From the NCBI GenBank assembly GCA_946902875.1, contig OX336340.1, forward strand, positions 14,771,566 to 14,835,565: a stretch of DNA of 64,000 bases, in the 5' to 3' direction. The notes beneath the pieces were generated by a model that saw nothing but the letters and a program-made list of their open reading frames with translations, did not search any database and was not told the origin of the DNA. This stretch comes from Nematopogon swammerdamellus (Eukaryota; Arthropoda; Insecta; Lepidoptera; Adelidae). This document shows positions 48,401-57,912 of this stretch, piece after piece; position 1 is the first letter of the stretch; each line of letters starts with the position of its first letter. The translations under genes were made by a program, and so were the position numbers.

Positions 48401-51400
48401 TGTTGGAATATCACCAAGAGTTGTGAGTGAAAGGAAGCCGTTCTCGGAACTAAGCCCTAAACAGAAGAGAAGGAGAGTGGAAGAGCTCCTAACGCATAGC
48501 ACTGAAAACCTCGCTCATGCAACTGTTTTAAGTGTGAACAACAAGGATGTGGCAGAAATAATAAAATTGGTCACAGAGCATCCCGAAGAGGCTACAGAGA
48601 TAAAACAATTGTTGAAGCGCAAGAAAGCTGTGCCCGTATATTCCGTTGATAAAGCTTTAGGTATTTTGACGTCGTTGAAGCTTTCGAAGTGGCAGTATAC
48701 AACATTAAGAGCTTGTGCAAAACAAGAAGGAGTACAACTCTATCCTTCGTATACTGCCATCTTAGAGGCAAAGAAGGAGTGTTACCCACCAAAAGATACA
48801 ATAGAAATCACGGAAAGATCGGTAAGAGTAAAGCTTCAAGCAATTTTGGACAAAACTGTTGCTAGGCTAGGAAAATTCCTACGTTTGGGATGTTCGCTGG
48901 ATGGCAAAGAACTAAAACTAATATCCAAGTGGGGCTTTGATGGTGCTTCAGGGCAAAGTTTGTACAAGCAAAGTATGGCGGACAAAGATGATTCCAGTTT
49001 TTTTATGTGCTCCTTTGTGCCTCTGCGTCTCTGCGTCAAAATACCTAAAGCTATATCAACGGAATATACGGGCACAGCTTTCTTGGGCTTCAACAATTGT
49101 TTAATCTTTGTAGCCTCTTCGGGATGCTCTGTGACCAATTTTATTATTTCTGCCACATCCTTGTTGTTCACACTTAAAACAGTTGCATGAGCGAGGCTTT
49201 CAGTGCTATGAGTTAGGAGCTCTTCCACTCTCCTTCTCTTCTGTTTAGGGCTTAGTTCCGAGAACGGTTTCCTTTCACTCACAACTCTTGGTGATATTCC
49301 AACAGTGCACGTCTCTGGTTTTGAGGACGTTGATGCACCCTCATTTACACCGAAGTCACTGGAACATGGTTACCGCTCTACTGACACTAAAGAAGGTATC
49401 ATCTTTTCCCTCATAAACTCAGGCCATTTTATGTTTTCTTGCAGCCACGTCTCGTACTTCTTCGTGAATGCATGTCTCGTGCGATTACACGAGATCCACT
49501 TGTTCCTCAACGAACACACATAAGTCTGACAGAATTGTTTCAGTTCTTTCTTTTCACTTTCTGACAGATCAAGGGCACTCCTAAAAACTTCAAACAACGC
49601 ACTGGGCTGTGAAAAACAACTGTTGTTTGCCACAAACACGAAAATGTCCAAATTGGTACCAAAACCTTCCATCATAGCACGAAAACAAATAGGACGCAAT
49701 AAGTATAGTTGTTAGCGCGCACAAGTGCTAAAAGCTACTGAAAGAATTTCGCTGAAACTAAGAAGGCATAGGACTGGTTATGTGTTGGGGATTAGTACGC
49801 GCTGCGAGTGGAAAAAACCGGTTTTCGCTAACTCGTTAATTAGTTGTCGCTCGCTTGTGTGTGTTGTATGTTATTCTTATTATTTTAACAGTGCTACGCT
49901 GTGTTTACTATAAAATATGGTTAATTACTGTACTGTCAGTACTACTCAGTACAATAACAACATGAGAAAAGTATTTTCATATTCAAAGCGATAGGCAACT
50001 TCATTAAATTACGACTAAGGTTTGAAAAATAATTTATCGAAAATTCCAAATTTCAAACGTTTGCTACGCGCAAATAGGCACCCAAAGGTGAAGGAATTGT
50101 ATGCCATCTTGATCGCCGTGTAAGGTGCAATAGAAGATGTGAGCACCAGCCCTTCAGTTTCATTCAGTTAAAAAAAAAATCACTTTAAGTGTTTTCTTCC
50201 ATACAAAAAAAAAACAAAACTTTTTTTTTCTCACTCGTGGAGCTACTTATACCCTTCATACTATAATATGAAATAAAGGAAGGTATACCAGAGACATTAA
50301 ATTTGTTTTCATTTTTATTCCTGACATTAAGGTTCTATGTCTATGGAGCTCGATTTCCAGACCACTGTGCGACGACGCGCGCTGTGCGGCGTGCGCGTCG
50401 CGTCGTCGCTATCTGTTACATACATCGCAGTTTCCCTTCCGGACGTCACGCCAATTGCCATCAGCACTGTTTCTAGATGGGAGATTGTGTAGGTACAATG
50501 TCACTGTTCTGTTCAACCCATGCATGGCATGCACGGATGCGTTACCTCGTCCCCGAGCAGCAGTCCTGGATTTCCCATTAGGCCGTATAGGCCGCGGCCT
50601 AGGGGCGGCAGACTTCAGGGGGCGGCAGATTTCCAAAGGCGCTATGGAATATTACAAGTAAGACTTGCGCTTTGGGATAGTATAAGCCGTCAAGTTCTTG
50701 CGCGATTTATGGACGCAATACTCTAGCAAGTCACTTTTGGATAGAGTTTTCGATCTATTAAATGCTAAATATCATTTGGGTATAGGCTTTAAGTCCCCAT
50801 TGCGACTTAGTAATACTCCTATTCTATGCTATTCATGTTTTGCGTGGGCGGCGAAAGTCACAAGTACGGCACTGCCGAGCAGTAAAGAAAGACTACCTCA
50901 TTTTGAGAGATAATGAGTTCGTAGCCGCTGTCCTAAGCGCAATTTTTTTCTCTTACCGCGTTTAATACTAGGTGTATTTCTTTGATGAACACGCAGTCAA
51001 CCCATAGTTCATGTTCCTATAATTTGTTCATGTTCCTATATACATATTGATGTTTACAGGTCTATTTCCTTAATCAAAAAATTGTTAGGTAAATCTCGCC
51101 TGGATTGAATGACTATCGTTCAAAACGGCTAAGAAATTATTTTCCGTTCCGTTCAGTTAGCTGCCACGCACGACCAAAATTAAGTAGGTACCTATGTGGA
51201 AGCGAACTCTGATTCCTACGGGCATTACTATAACGGAACTTTTTTTTCAATTAGTTATAGCCTGTTATTCAAAATACTAATAAATACTAAAATTATTTTC
51301 TAACTTTCTCTCGGCATGGCACCCATTTCCAACAGAAATATGGGTTTGATATTGTGAACACAGGTTTCGACCTACATACATACATGTGGTGTAGGTACGA

Positions 51401-54400
51401 GGAAAAAATTAATATAGGCGATTTTAGGGTAGAATCAAAGACGGTTAAAAATTACTATCAAAGAGGATAAAGCACCAGGATAAAGTGTCAATTGTATCTC
51501 CATACGTCGCGTCGGTTGTGTATGTATGGCCGGCATAAATTCGGTGTCCGCATTTGTGAATCGGTTTCTATGCCTCTATCCTTTTTATCTCGATGGGTGC
51601 AACGAATTAAAAAGTATGATGGGTGTAGTCACCGTCGTCGTCTAAACGTCCTTTCCATTTTTAAAGGTTCTCTATCCCTTAGGGACTCTGTGCCCTAACG
51701 GATGGAGAAGATGAGTACTATGGGCCTATGGGGCTGATATTAACAAATTATTGTTAAAAGCCCTAAAAATATACTAAATAAAAAAAAAAGATTGATGGTT
51801 GCGGCCAAAGACATTTTGGTTACGGCGGCGTCAAAAACGTTTCAAGTTGATACATTTTGTACAGAAAAAAGGTCAGTCATATTTATTTTTTATTTTAATG
51901 TTTTTCGTTGCTTATACGAAGATCTCACTCAAGTAACAATACAACGATGTTATTGGCCTCCTTGCAAGAGGAGGCTTACATCACACCATTAAACGACTCC
52001 GCTCCGCTATACAGACCTGGTGCGCGCCCGCTTCATCTGCCACTGGTGCACAGAGTCGCGGACTGCCGCCAGCAGTTCCGCGTCGTGTCTCTCGTCCTCC
52101 GCCTCCAGAGCCGACAGCCGCCCGGCGCCCTTCCATGCCGGCAGCTCTGCATCTGCACAATACCAATACTTTATCTTTACAATGTTGCAGAGGGGTATAG
52201 AATCAAAGACAGCTCTATCAACTTTTGCAAATTTAATAAAAAAAAATGTTTATTCAGATCCAGTTTATTCTAAATGGCCCGTTACTTCGTTAGGATTAAT
52301 GGAGCTATCCTATTGGACAGTTTTGCTTAGTGCTAGTTTTGGAACTAAACGTATGGATAATGCTGTTTTTGAATGTTACTGTTAATTTCTGAACTATGTT
52401 TTTAATGGAAAGAGCTGCTTTTGAAGCAGTTTTTTGTGACAATTCAATAGCTAATTGTATGAAGAAAAATTGTGCATTCATATGTCGTTTCGCCAAAAAG
52501 TTGTAAAGAGCTACCTTTGATACTATACCCCTTGAAGTCATAACGCCACACTTGGCGGAATTGTCTACATAGACAGGGTCAATACCACAGATGCCAATAC
52601 CAAGAGCCTACGATATTGTCTTGCTCACACAATCACGTACGTAGTAACTATATCTCATCTCATATAATCTGTGCCACAATAATGAATAAAAGTTATGCCA
52701 CAGATGATATATTGGTTATGCCAAGCTAGAGTTTTTAGTAGAGGTGAACCATCCGCTAAATACCTACATACTTAAAGTTACAATACAATTAGCTTTTCCC
52801 GCGGTTACGCTCACGTCATTGTAGGTTACACTGTCCATTTTTTTTTTTATATAAGAAATTTTGTTTTATTGAACCTGACACGTTTTGCTACATCACCCTA
52901 TAACATCCGTGATGTCATCCCATAATACCTTAAACTAGGTGTCGTGTCAGTGCTTCCCTTTGGCCGTGCCGGCTATACAGTGAACTGGACGGAAAATACG
53001 AACTATTTACATAGCCGTTTCGCCGGATCACCCATTCAGTGCAGTATCAACCCGGGCGGGTTAAACCCTACCATGTAGTAAGGTAAGAAGGGAAGGGACC
53101 TACGGTTTTACGTGGAATCTGATCCTACAGAATTATCTGTAATTTAAAAGAGTCCTTGCAGCACAACATCGATTACTCTGCTCACCCCGGTTGTCGCGAT
53201 TCAGCAAGTGGGGAGGCGTGTGGTATGTAGTATATGTATGTAAGATAGCTATATTGTGAAGACACCGCCGCCCCGCGGCCGCCCCGTGTTGAATTGTGGA
53301 ATGGAGCTCGTGGACATTTCACTTGTAGCTTTGCCAAACGGCCAAAAAATGCATTGACGTTCTTCACTGTGACTTGCTCTGACATAACTTACATTCCACT
53401 AATCGAATTCAATGTTTTACTGGAAGAAATCTCTTTAATAGGTATAAGACGTAAGTCCGCCTTTGCACCTCATGTAAATGTACTAATATGCTTATTACTG
53501 TTAAATGTTTCTAGGAGCAATAAAGTATTTTCTATTTATCTATCAATATTTTAGATCGCACACTGCGGAATTTTTATTGGTTAGTTTAGTGATTTGATAT
53601 TATTATAGCAAGATGTAGCCAGTGGTTCGTTTTCATGAAAATAATGTAGGCACTCTTTGGTTAAGCCCACTCGTAAAGTCGAAACGTGAACAGTCAATAC
53701 TTAGTAGAGTAGAGATACAGCTCCCTGGTTGCGGCACTGAGCTAGTCCCGTTACTTATCCTATTAAAATAGGCCAAGTGAAAGCACCTTGAGACTTCACC
53801 ACCGCGATTGTGGCGCCACCGGCACGTCTGACATACGCAAGGATCTGCCTGATAGACTACCTCGTGGCACACACCTTTCAGATGATTAGGGGAGCAAATA
53901 ATGTGGACATGAGATGGTTTTCGCGACCTTGCCATGCGAGTTGTGTCGACACCGGTATGGCACTATTGAATCTACAATAGCACGCTTCAAAGCGGCATGC
54001 CTTGCGATTGTTGCTAACCTTTACGACAACTTGGAAAAAACTGGTCGCAAGACAGCGCTGCGCTTCTATGAATATTTCTTGCAGAATAAATAGGTATGAA
54101 GGTTCACAATCCCTATTCCATTTTGAGGATGTAAAATTTTACGAATACTTTTTTATAAAAGTAGGTAGATATAAATTTAGTCGACATGGTAAGTACTTAG
54201 ATGGTATTCGAATAGATAATTTTAACAATAATGACTAGTTCAAGGCTGTCGAGCGTAAGTGAGATGATGAGAGATTGCGATCAACAGTGGAAATAATCAT
54301 ACTTATCGCTAACAATTTTGTACAGTGTGCGTCTCGTTTAAATAACTATTTTGTTCGCAATTTTGTTAATCCAACAAACTGAATTAGTCAATGTATGTAG

Positions 54401-57400
54401 GTACATACAGGATTGTGTTTTTTAGGGTTCCGTATCCATGTGGAAGACTTTTACTAACTATCATTGAAATGGTTGGCAAAATATTGACGTTTTGGTCAGC
54501 AAAATATCCAAATTTACTTAATGTCATATTTTGGGCTGCTAGAAAGTGGATTGGATAACGAATTAAATATATTTGCTGCATTATATGAGTCAGGTTTAAT
54601 CAAATTTCGGTAAGCTGAACATTCATATCATACATTTATATTAAAAAGCCCCAGTTGCACTCCGGGAGTGCCGGCAGAAGTGAAAACTTTTTGTATTTCC
54701 GAAAATAATTCTTAGGTGGTTATAAAAAAAACTAAACACCCTAAAAAAATTTAAACACCGTAACATTGCTTAAAAAAGAAAACAAAAGAAAAAAAACCAA
54801 AAAAAATTTGAGGAATTCGAACCCATGATAAAAAAAACACAAATCCTACACTCTTACCATTGAGTCACGAAATCACATAAACGACCAAAAGAAAATCGGA
54901 TTCCCTTGATTCGCTTTCGGCTTTACTGTCACTGAGAGACGAACAGAATTGATCCCGAGCCACTCGTAAGTCGTAACTTAACCCTTAATGCAATGACTTT
55001 AAAGGTTATTTTTATTATTTTAAATAATAAAAATAAATCTGACGCTTTTAGAGATCTGACGCGAGTTTAACATTTTTTACCCACCTAAAAAATTGCCAAG
55101 CGCCGCTAAACAAGTTTTCACTTCAAAAATTAATGTGTGTGCAGGTGGTTTAAAAAAAAATCAATAACCGAGGTTAATTTATAAAATCTATTCTTCTATT
55201 AATTAAACCTAACCTAATAGGGACCAGGTATCCAGGCGGTTCATGTCGTTTTTGCATTATTTAGATATTCTTGCAACAATTTTACTTCCCAAATTACTGT
55301 AATACAAAAGCACTTCAATTAATTATACTTATAGCTTAAAGCTAACCATGGATTTTTCTGCTGATCAATTATTTATTTTGCAACCTGACCATTTATTTAG
55401 CAGTCACTTAAAATATACGAAGCTCACCGAATTTTTGTTAATTTGCCGACAATATTAAGATTTGTTGTAGACCAAGGTATTGCAGCTGGTTTTTAGGGTT
55501 CCGTGTCCATACGGAAGCCTATTACTAAGCCTTCGCCGTCTGTCTGTCTATCTTCTGTCTGTCTGAGGGCTGTATCTTTTGAAACGTGATAGGTATCCGT
55601 TTGAAATTTTCACAGAATATGTGTTATTTATTATGGAGGATACCCGATAACAAATGGTAAAAAATGAAAAAGTAAAAAACGAAGGGGTTCCCCCACAGAG
55701 CACGGGCGTTCCGTGCTCTTACACAAAACGTGTTTTTCAAGGTTTTTTATTTATCTTAAAAACGATAATACATATATACATACAGGCGTCAAAATTGAAA
55801 TGAAATGAAATGAAATGAATGAAATGAAATGAAATGAAAAATTGGTGTGATTATAGTGCAGACTCTAAAGTAAAACAACAAATAATAAAAAACGGGCCAA
55901 TTCCGTGGTGACACGGAGCCCTCGGTGCGCCAGTCCGGCGGGTGTTGTTAGATCGTGTAAGTGGGTAATAGATAACAGCGCGTGGCCGAGTGAACTGAGT
56001 TGTTTGTGTAATATCATTATCAAAATTACAATCATATTCTATTCACATTTCGGTATAATGGCGGCTCATTTAGACAGTGCCTAATGGTTCAGATCCAATT
56101 TAAATGTTATGGGATCAATTAATGGGAGCGGGAGGTCCCATATAGTTTTGTTTTGCACAGCATAACCGTTTAAAGCCAATGTAGTTTGTTTGCAATTTGT
56201 TTATTACAAGTAAAACCAAAAAGTTAATTATACAGAGGAGTAAATAAATAAAAATAAAAATTAAATAAAAATATTCATGCATACATAATATATGCACTGT
56301 ATTTAGGTTTATTTATTTATTTAATTGGTTTGTATGCATGTATTGTTTTTATTGGTCAAAATAAAGCCACGGACTTCTATCCAACGACCTTGCTCACAAT
56401 AATATTATGTGAAATGGGTGATCGACGATCACAAAGATCTGCACTAATGCGATTTTAATCAATGCGCGCCAGTCACAATGGCATTAGTTAATAATGCGGG
56501 ATAATGCGTGTTGGTTGGTCACTAGTTGGCGCCACTGTGTCGTGAGGTCCAGAGAACTGTCAATGTCCATACAAAATCGTGTGCTTTTGGAGTTTTCTCA
56601 CAGTTATCTCTACATTCCAGCCTATTTCAGAAGTTACGAGTCATGTAATGGATCGTTGGATGCATATGGGTCGATTCGTGGACCTCACGGCACAGTGTCG
56701 CTAGTCGCTACCTAGTGAGCGCTTGAACGTTAGCCCTCATTACATTACAATACGGTACCATGTGACACTGTCTTGCATGTGGAACATGAGACAGTGTCTC
56801 CTCAAGTAGGTACGTACCGTAGGTAAGCACCGTAGCGAGATTCTTTCGAGGAGGTCGCGAATCAGACAGAACACCCCTAATTCAGAATTTGTTCTCGTAC
56901 ATTTCATCATCGCTGTATGTACCTACATATTCTTCTTCGCCAGCTCGTTTTTGTCAGCTACAGGATATACGCCTCTTCCATAGTAATGACTGCATTCAGC
57001 AGTGCGGAACCATTAGCTCAGGCGACATAGTTAGTAGGTAGGTACTTATTGATTGCATTTGCCGAACCGGTGCGGGGGCGACCGGCGCGGCGGCGGGTGT
57101 GTGTACTTGCCAGTTGCCAATCTCAGTTTTCCAGTTCGCCGCTTCGTCCAGTCTAGAACTCGCCAACCTGCTTTATACCTGTTCTTACTTGGATACACAT
57201 TATGTTCTATCACTAGGGGGACACCTGTGAAACTTGGTTATTTTACGTGCATAGTACACCAAGCTGTCATCTTTCTCAGTTTCCAAAATGGCCAAAATGT
57301 TCCGTTATGTCTTGCCTTCTTCTTTACCGACCTCTCTTCATACAGCGCTGGCGTACCGTACCGGACTACGTACTACGTACCCGAGAGCTCGTCGTCTCCG

Positions 57401-57912
57401 CCGCGCCTGGTGGCCTACTGCACTCAAGAGGAGCTGGTTCCTACACGCCACTTCAGTCACATTGTACGTACATGTATGCAACCTTGATTGCTCGTGCGCA
57501 ACCATTTACGATTATCGTCGGTCGACTTGTGGAAACTTACTAGGTTCAACTAGGTTGTTACATCGAACTACATCCTCGTTCGTAATGGCTGCTAATAATA
57601 TACTTGTCATTTTAATTTTCTTATGATAAGTTGAAATTCAACTTTGTCACAGGCTCACTCACTCCACGCAACCGATGAATGAGTGCTAGAAAGTTTTGAG
57701 ATTTTAGTTAGGATGTATTCAGCTGTTCGTTCGACAAAGCAGAAGAAAATATCATTCACTCACATAGAGGCGGGTCAACGACGCTGAGGCGGGTATACGA
57801 AGGTATAAGCGAATGGATTATAAGGAAAAGCTTTATAGGTACATTTAGCGATGACTAGAGTAGCGGCTGTGAGGATGAGGGCGAGCGAGCGCCACCACGT
57901 GACCTCCGCCAT
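36460..57912 (-). CDS. Secreted pancreatic-type lipase with C2-like domain and long disordered tail, 12 exons
   Basis: A triglyceride lipase or phospholipase A1 of the pancreatic lipase family, predicted to be secreted. Exons on the minus strand: 57843-57912, 52017-52152, 44620-44760, 43757-43925, 42408-42522, 41866-41982, 40909-41273, 40048-40165, 39427-39568, 38549-38728, 38067-38157, 36460-37743; all GT-AG, phases consistent, 975 aa. A signal peptide (MAEVTWWRSLALILTAATLV) is followed by a cysteine-start domain (SSVCYDDLGCF) and VIVHGFGSNC, the nucleophile GFSLGAH (Ser about 229), GLDPAGP (Asp about 252) and SLCNHRRA (His about 341). The triad is intact. A PLAT-like region (AHQYHVSVWSG ... 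YSGWLSAGARAHTIEKLLIA ... FGKK) covers about residues 411-525. The last exon adds about 427 aa rich in P, A, S and T, with repeated EIAEPVLR/EISEPILR and one amphipathic stretch (LASFITRAERYARDTLLPLV). Such a tail is not usual for the family. Transposons fill introns 1, 2 and 4-8. Exon 1 is the least certain because only phase and the signal peptide support it. Confidence 0.88.
37961..37982 (-). CDS. Candidate 22-nt stop-carrying microexon of the lipase gene
   Basis: On the minus strand a strong acceptor (TTTTGTTTGCAG) and donor (AAG|GTATAT) bracket 22 nt. After the preceding exon (phase 0) it would read six codons (KSTRKA) and then TAA. Inclusion would give a conventional lipase of about 554 aa that ends right after the PLAT-like region; skipping gives the 975-aa form. 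Splice-site quality is seen in the sequence; use of the exon is inference. Confidence 0.5.
39630..39930 (+). repeat. Dispersed repeat family C, near-complete copy
   Basis: It starts CCCACTGCATCTCTCCCCGT and ends CCCCGATTGTCGGGATTCAG plus (GTAT)n, the reverse complement of the copy at 21825-22140. It lies in a lipase intron between 39568 and 40048. Confidence 0.7.
40236..40820. mobile_element. hAT-type element, near-perfect 8-bp TSD
   Basis: Ends CAGTGCCGGATAA and TTAATCCGCCACTG are inverted. ACTACATA at 40228-40235 and ACTAGATA at 40821-40828 differ at one base, which fits a target duplication that has mutated once. 585 bp, no transposase frame. It lies between two lipase exons. Confidence 0.75.
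42111..42271. mobile_element. Foldback element with 38-bp perfect palindrome and hammerhead-like motif
   Basis: The outer arms are 21-bp perfect inverted repeats (ATTTTTAAAACAAAACAGCTT at 42111-42131 and its complement at 42251-42271). Inside, 42213-42250 is a perfect palindrome with 19-bp arms (GCGACGGTTGGCAGAGAAC) and no loop. Minus-strand 42150-42195 reads TGAGGA, a GGGCC/GGCCC stem, then CGAAACGTCGAGC, which resembles the hammerhead ribozyme core found in Penelope-like elements. It shares CTCGACGTTTCG with the Penelope-like copy near 29477. Confidence 0.6.
43272..43675 (+). mobile_element. tRNA-headed SINE (family B), near full length
   Basis: The head GGGTGACCGAGTGGTTTGGG (A box) and GGTTCGAATCC (B box) look like a tRNA-Ser/Leu-type promoter. 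The body carries GTAAAACTGTAGGTCCCTTCC, ACTAGGTGGTAGGCTCAAAT and CCGGTATGGCACCTACATTC. It matches 20993-21399 (minus) and a truncated copy at 45356-45569. It lies just before lipase exon 43757-43925. Confidence 0.82.
44182..44547 (+). mobile_element. tRNA/5S-chimeric SINE (family A), full-length copy
   Basis: The head TCGGTAGCTCAGTGGT is tRNA-like. It is followed by a segment GTTAAGC...CGGTCAG..CTTGGATGGGT that matches the internal control region of 5S rRNA. The body continues to CCATAAAAAAA. It lies between lipase exons 43757-43925 and 44620-44760. Confidence 0.85.
44905..45290 (-). mobile_element. tRNA/5S-chimeric SINE (family A), minus orientation
   Basis: Read on the minus strand it opens GTCAGCCTCGATAGCTCAGT, then GTTAAGCAACGCTGGGTGCG, TCAGTACTTGGATGGGTGAC, and runs to ATAAAAAAAAA. 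This copy has the cleanest 5S-like box. Confidence 0.85.
45356..45569 (+). mobile_element. tRNA-headed SINE (family B), 5'-truncated
   Basis: It begins within the body (CCCCTTACTAGATGGTAGGC) and follows the 43440-43675 copy through CACCCATAGCGGATTATTTAA. The tRNA head is missing. Confidence 0.7.
46644..47001. mobile_element. Short hAT-type MITE, TSD ATTTAAGA
   Basis: Ends CAGCGGTTCTCAAAC and CACTTTGAGTATGGCTG are imperfect inverted repeats. ATTTAAGA is exact at 46636-46643 and 47002-47009. The start resembles Charlie/hAT MITEs (CAG.GGTTCTCAAA). A related start at 45631 (CAGTGCTTTTAAACTGTGAG) lacks a visible partner. Confidence 0.88.
47853..48055 (+). mobile_element. tRNA/5S-chimeric SINE, 3'-truncated, inside the Transib left arm
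   Basis: It starts GTCAGCCTCGATAGCTCAGT and stops after GGTTGGTACCACCGC. The Transib right arm has unrelated sequence at the equivalent place (about 49575-49890), so the SINE replaced an arm segment that includes the start of the transposase frame. Confidence 0.8.
48067..49025 (+). pseudogene. Transib-like transposase, 5' half, forward copy
   Basis: The open frame includes SESEKKELKQFCQTYVCSLR, IKWPEFMREKMTPSLVSVER, an ELSPKQKRRRVEELL block, WQYTTLRACAKQEGVQLYPS and WGFDGASGQSLYKQ, then SSFFMCSFVPLRL. The WG.DG.SG...YKQ box followed by S.VPL.L is, in my reading, the region of the first catalytic aspartate in Transib and RAG1 relatives. The second Asp and the Glu are absent because the frame runs into the inverted copy at about 49025. 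An in-frame insert at about 48205-48260, forming a hairpin with the following sequence, is missing from the reverse copy. Confidence 0.75.
49030..49699 (-). pseudogene. Transib-like transposase, N-terminal part, reverse copy
   Basis: On the minus strand it starts MRPICFRAMMEGFGTNLDIF, continues through SALDLSESEKKELKQFCQTY and, after a frame break near 49370-49280, ELSPKQKRRRVEELLTHSTE to VDIALGILT. It keeps the N-terminus that the SINE removed from the forward copy. The frame break and missing catalytic half make it non-functional. Confidence 0.75.
50561..50874. mobile_element. Short hAT-type element, TSD CCGAGCAG
   Basis: The start CAGTCCTGGATTTCCCATTA and the end AGTACGGCACTG are flanked by CCGAGCAG at 50553-50560 and 50875-50882. 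The terminal inverted repeats are short and weak, which lowers certainty, but the 8-bp duplication is exact. It begins about 190 bp past the Transib. Confidence 0.75.
52837..53123 (-). mobile_element. tRNA/5S-chimeric SINE (family A), 5'-truncated, minus orientation
   Basis: Body blocks match the other copies in reverse: AACCTGACACG, AACTAGGTGTCGTGTCAGTG, ACGAACTATTTACATAGCCG, AAACCCTACCATGTAGTAAG. The tRNA/5S head is missing. Confidence 0.75.
53146..53225 (+). repeat. Dispersed repeat family C, end fragment
   Basis: TTGCAGCACAACATCGATTA followed by CCCCGGTTGTCGCGATTCAG matches the end of the 39630-39930 copy. Confidence 0.6.
53226..54689. other. Lipase intron 1 segment without recognised gene
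   Basis: Short frames at 53294-53554, 53633-53935 and 54384-54581 show no recognisable domain. A TTTTTAGGGTTCCGTATCCAT phrase at about 54418 recurs at about 55492 and looks like a common interspersed repeat. Confidence 0.5.
54690..54900 (-). mobile_element. tRNA-like SINE, related to the insert at 22680-22900
   Basis: TCCGAAAATAATTCTTAGGT and GTGGTTATAAAAAAAACTAA match 22830-22890 in reverse. GATTCGAACCCATGAT-like and CTTACCATTGAGTCACGA sequences are decayed B and A boxes. The next about 300 bases (to 55230) also match parts of 22900-23000 in reverse. Confidence 0.65.
55797..55840 (+). repeat. Microsatellite (AAATG)n
   Basis: About eight AAATG units with one interruption. Other simple repeats in the window are (AATA)n at about 32596-32622, (CAATA)n at about 6985-7005, (GTAT)n at about 39915 and (CTAC)n at about 43141. 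Confidence 0.9.

Larger units (their letters stand above)
47371..50369. mobile_element. Transib-type element with RSS-like ends, arranged as a giant inverted repeat
   Basis: Both ends begin CACAGTGGTCTGGAAATCGA in inverted orientation and match for roughly 40 bp or more. A 5-bp duplication CGACG flanks it (47366-47370, 50370-50374). A 5-bp GC-rich TSD and a CACAGTG-like terminus are hallmarks of the RAG1-related Transib superfamily. Inside, the 5' part of a transposase frame is present twice, head to head: forward from about 48067 and backward from about 49699 to 49030. The single-copy middle is about 48673-49030. A SINE at about 47853-48055 replaces part of the left arm. The 3-kb element sits in the intron between lipase exons 44620-44760 and 52017-52152, in a GC-rich target. 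Confidence 0.85.

Noticed and set aside
50455..50726. Plus-strand frames at the Transib right flank
   Set aside because: They overlap the start of a hAT-type element (50561-50874) and show no protein motif.
53633..53935. 100-codon minus-strand frame with several cysteines
   Set aside because: It has a CxxC but no full zinc-finger or known domain pattern; may be an old repeat fragment.
57053..57487. 144-codon plus-strand frame
   Set aside because: No recognisable motif, no splice or codon evidence, and overlapping alternative frames; probably chance in the first lipase intron.
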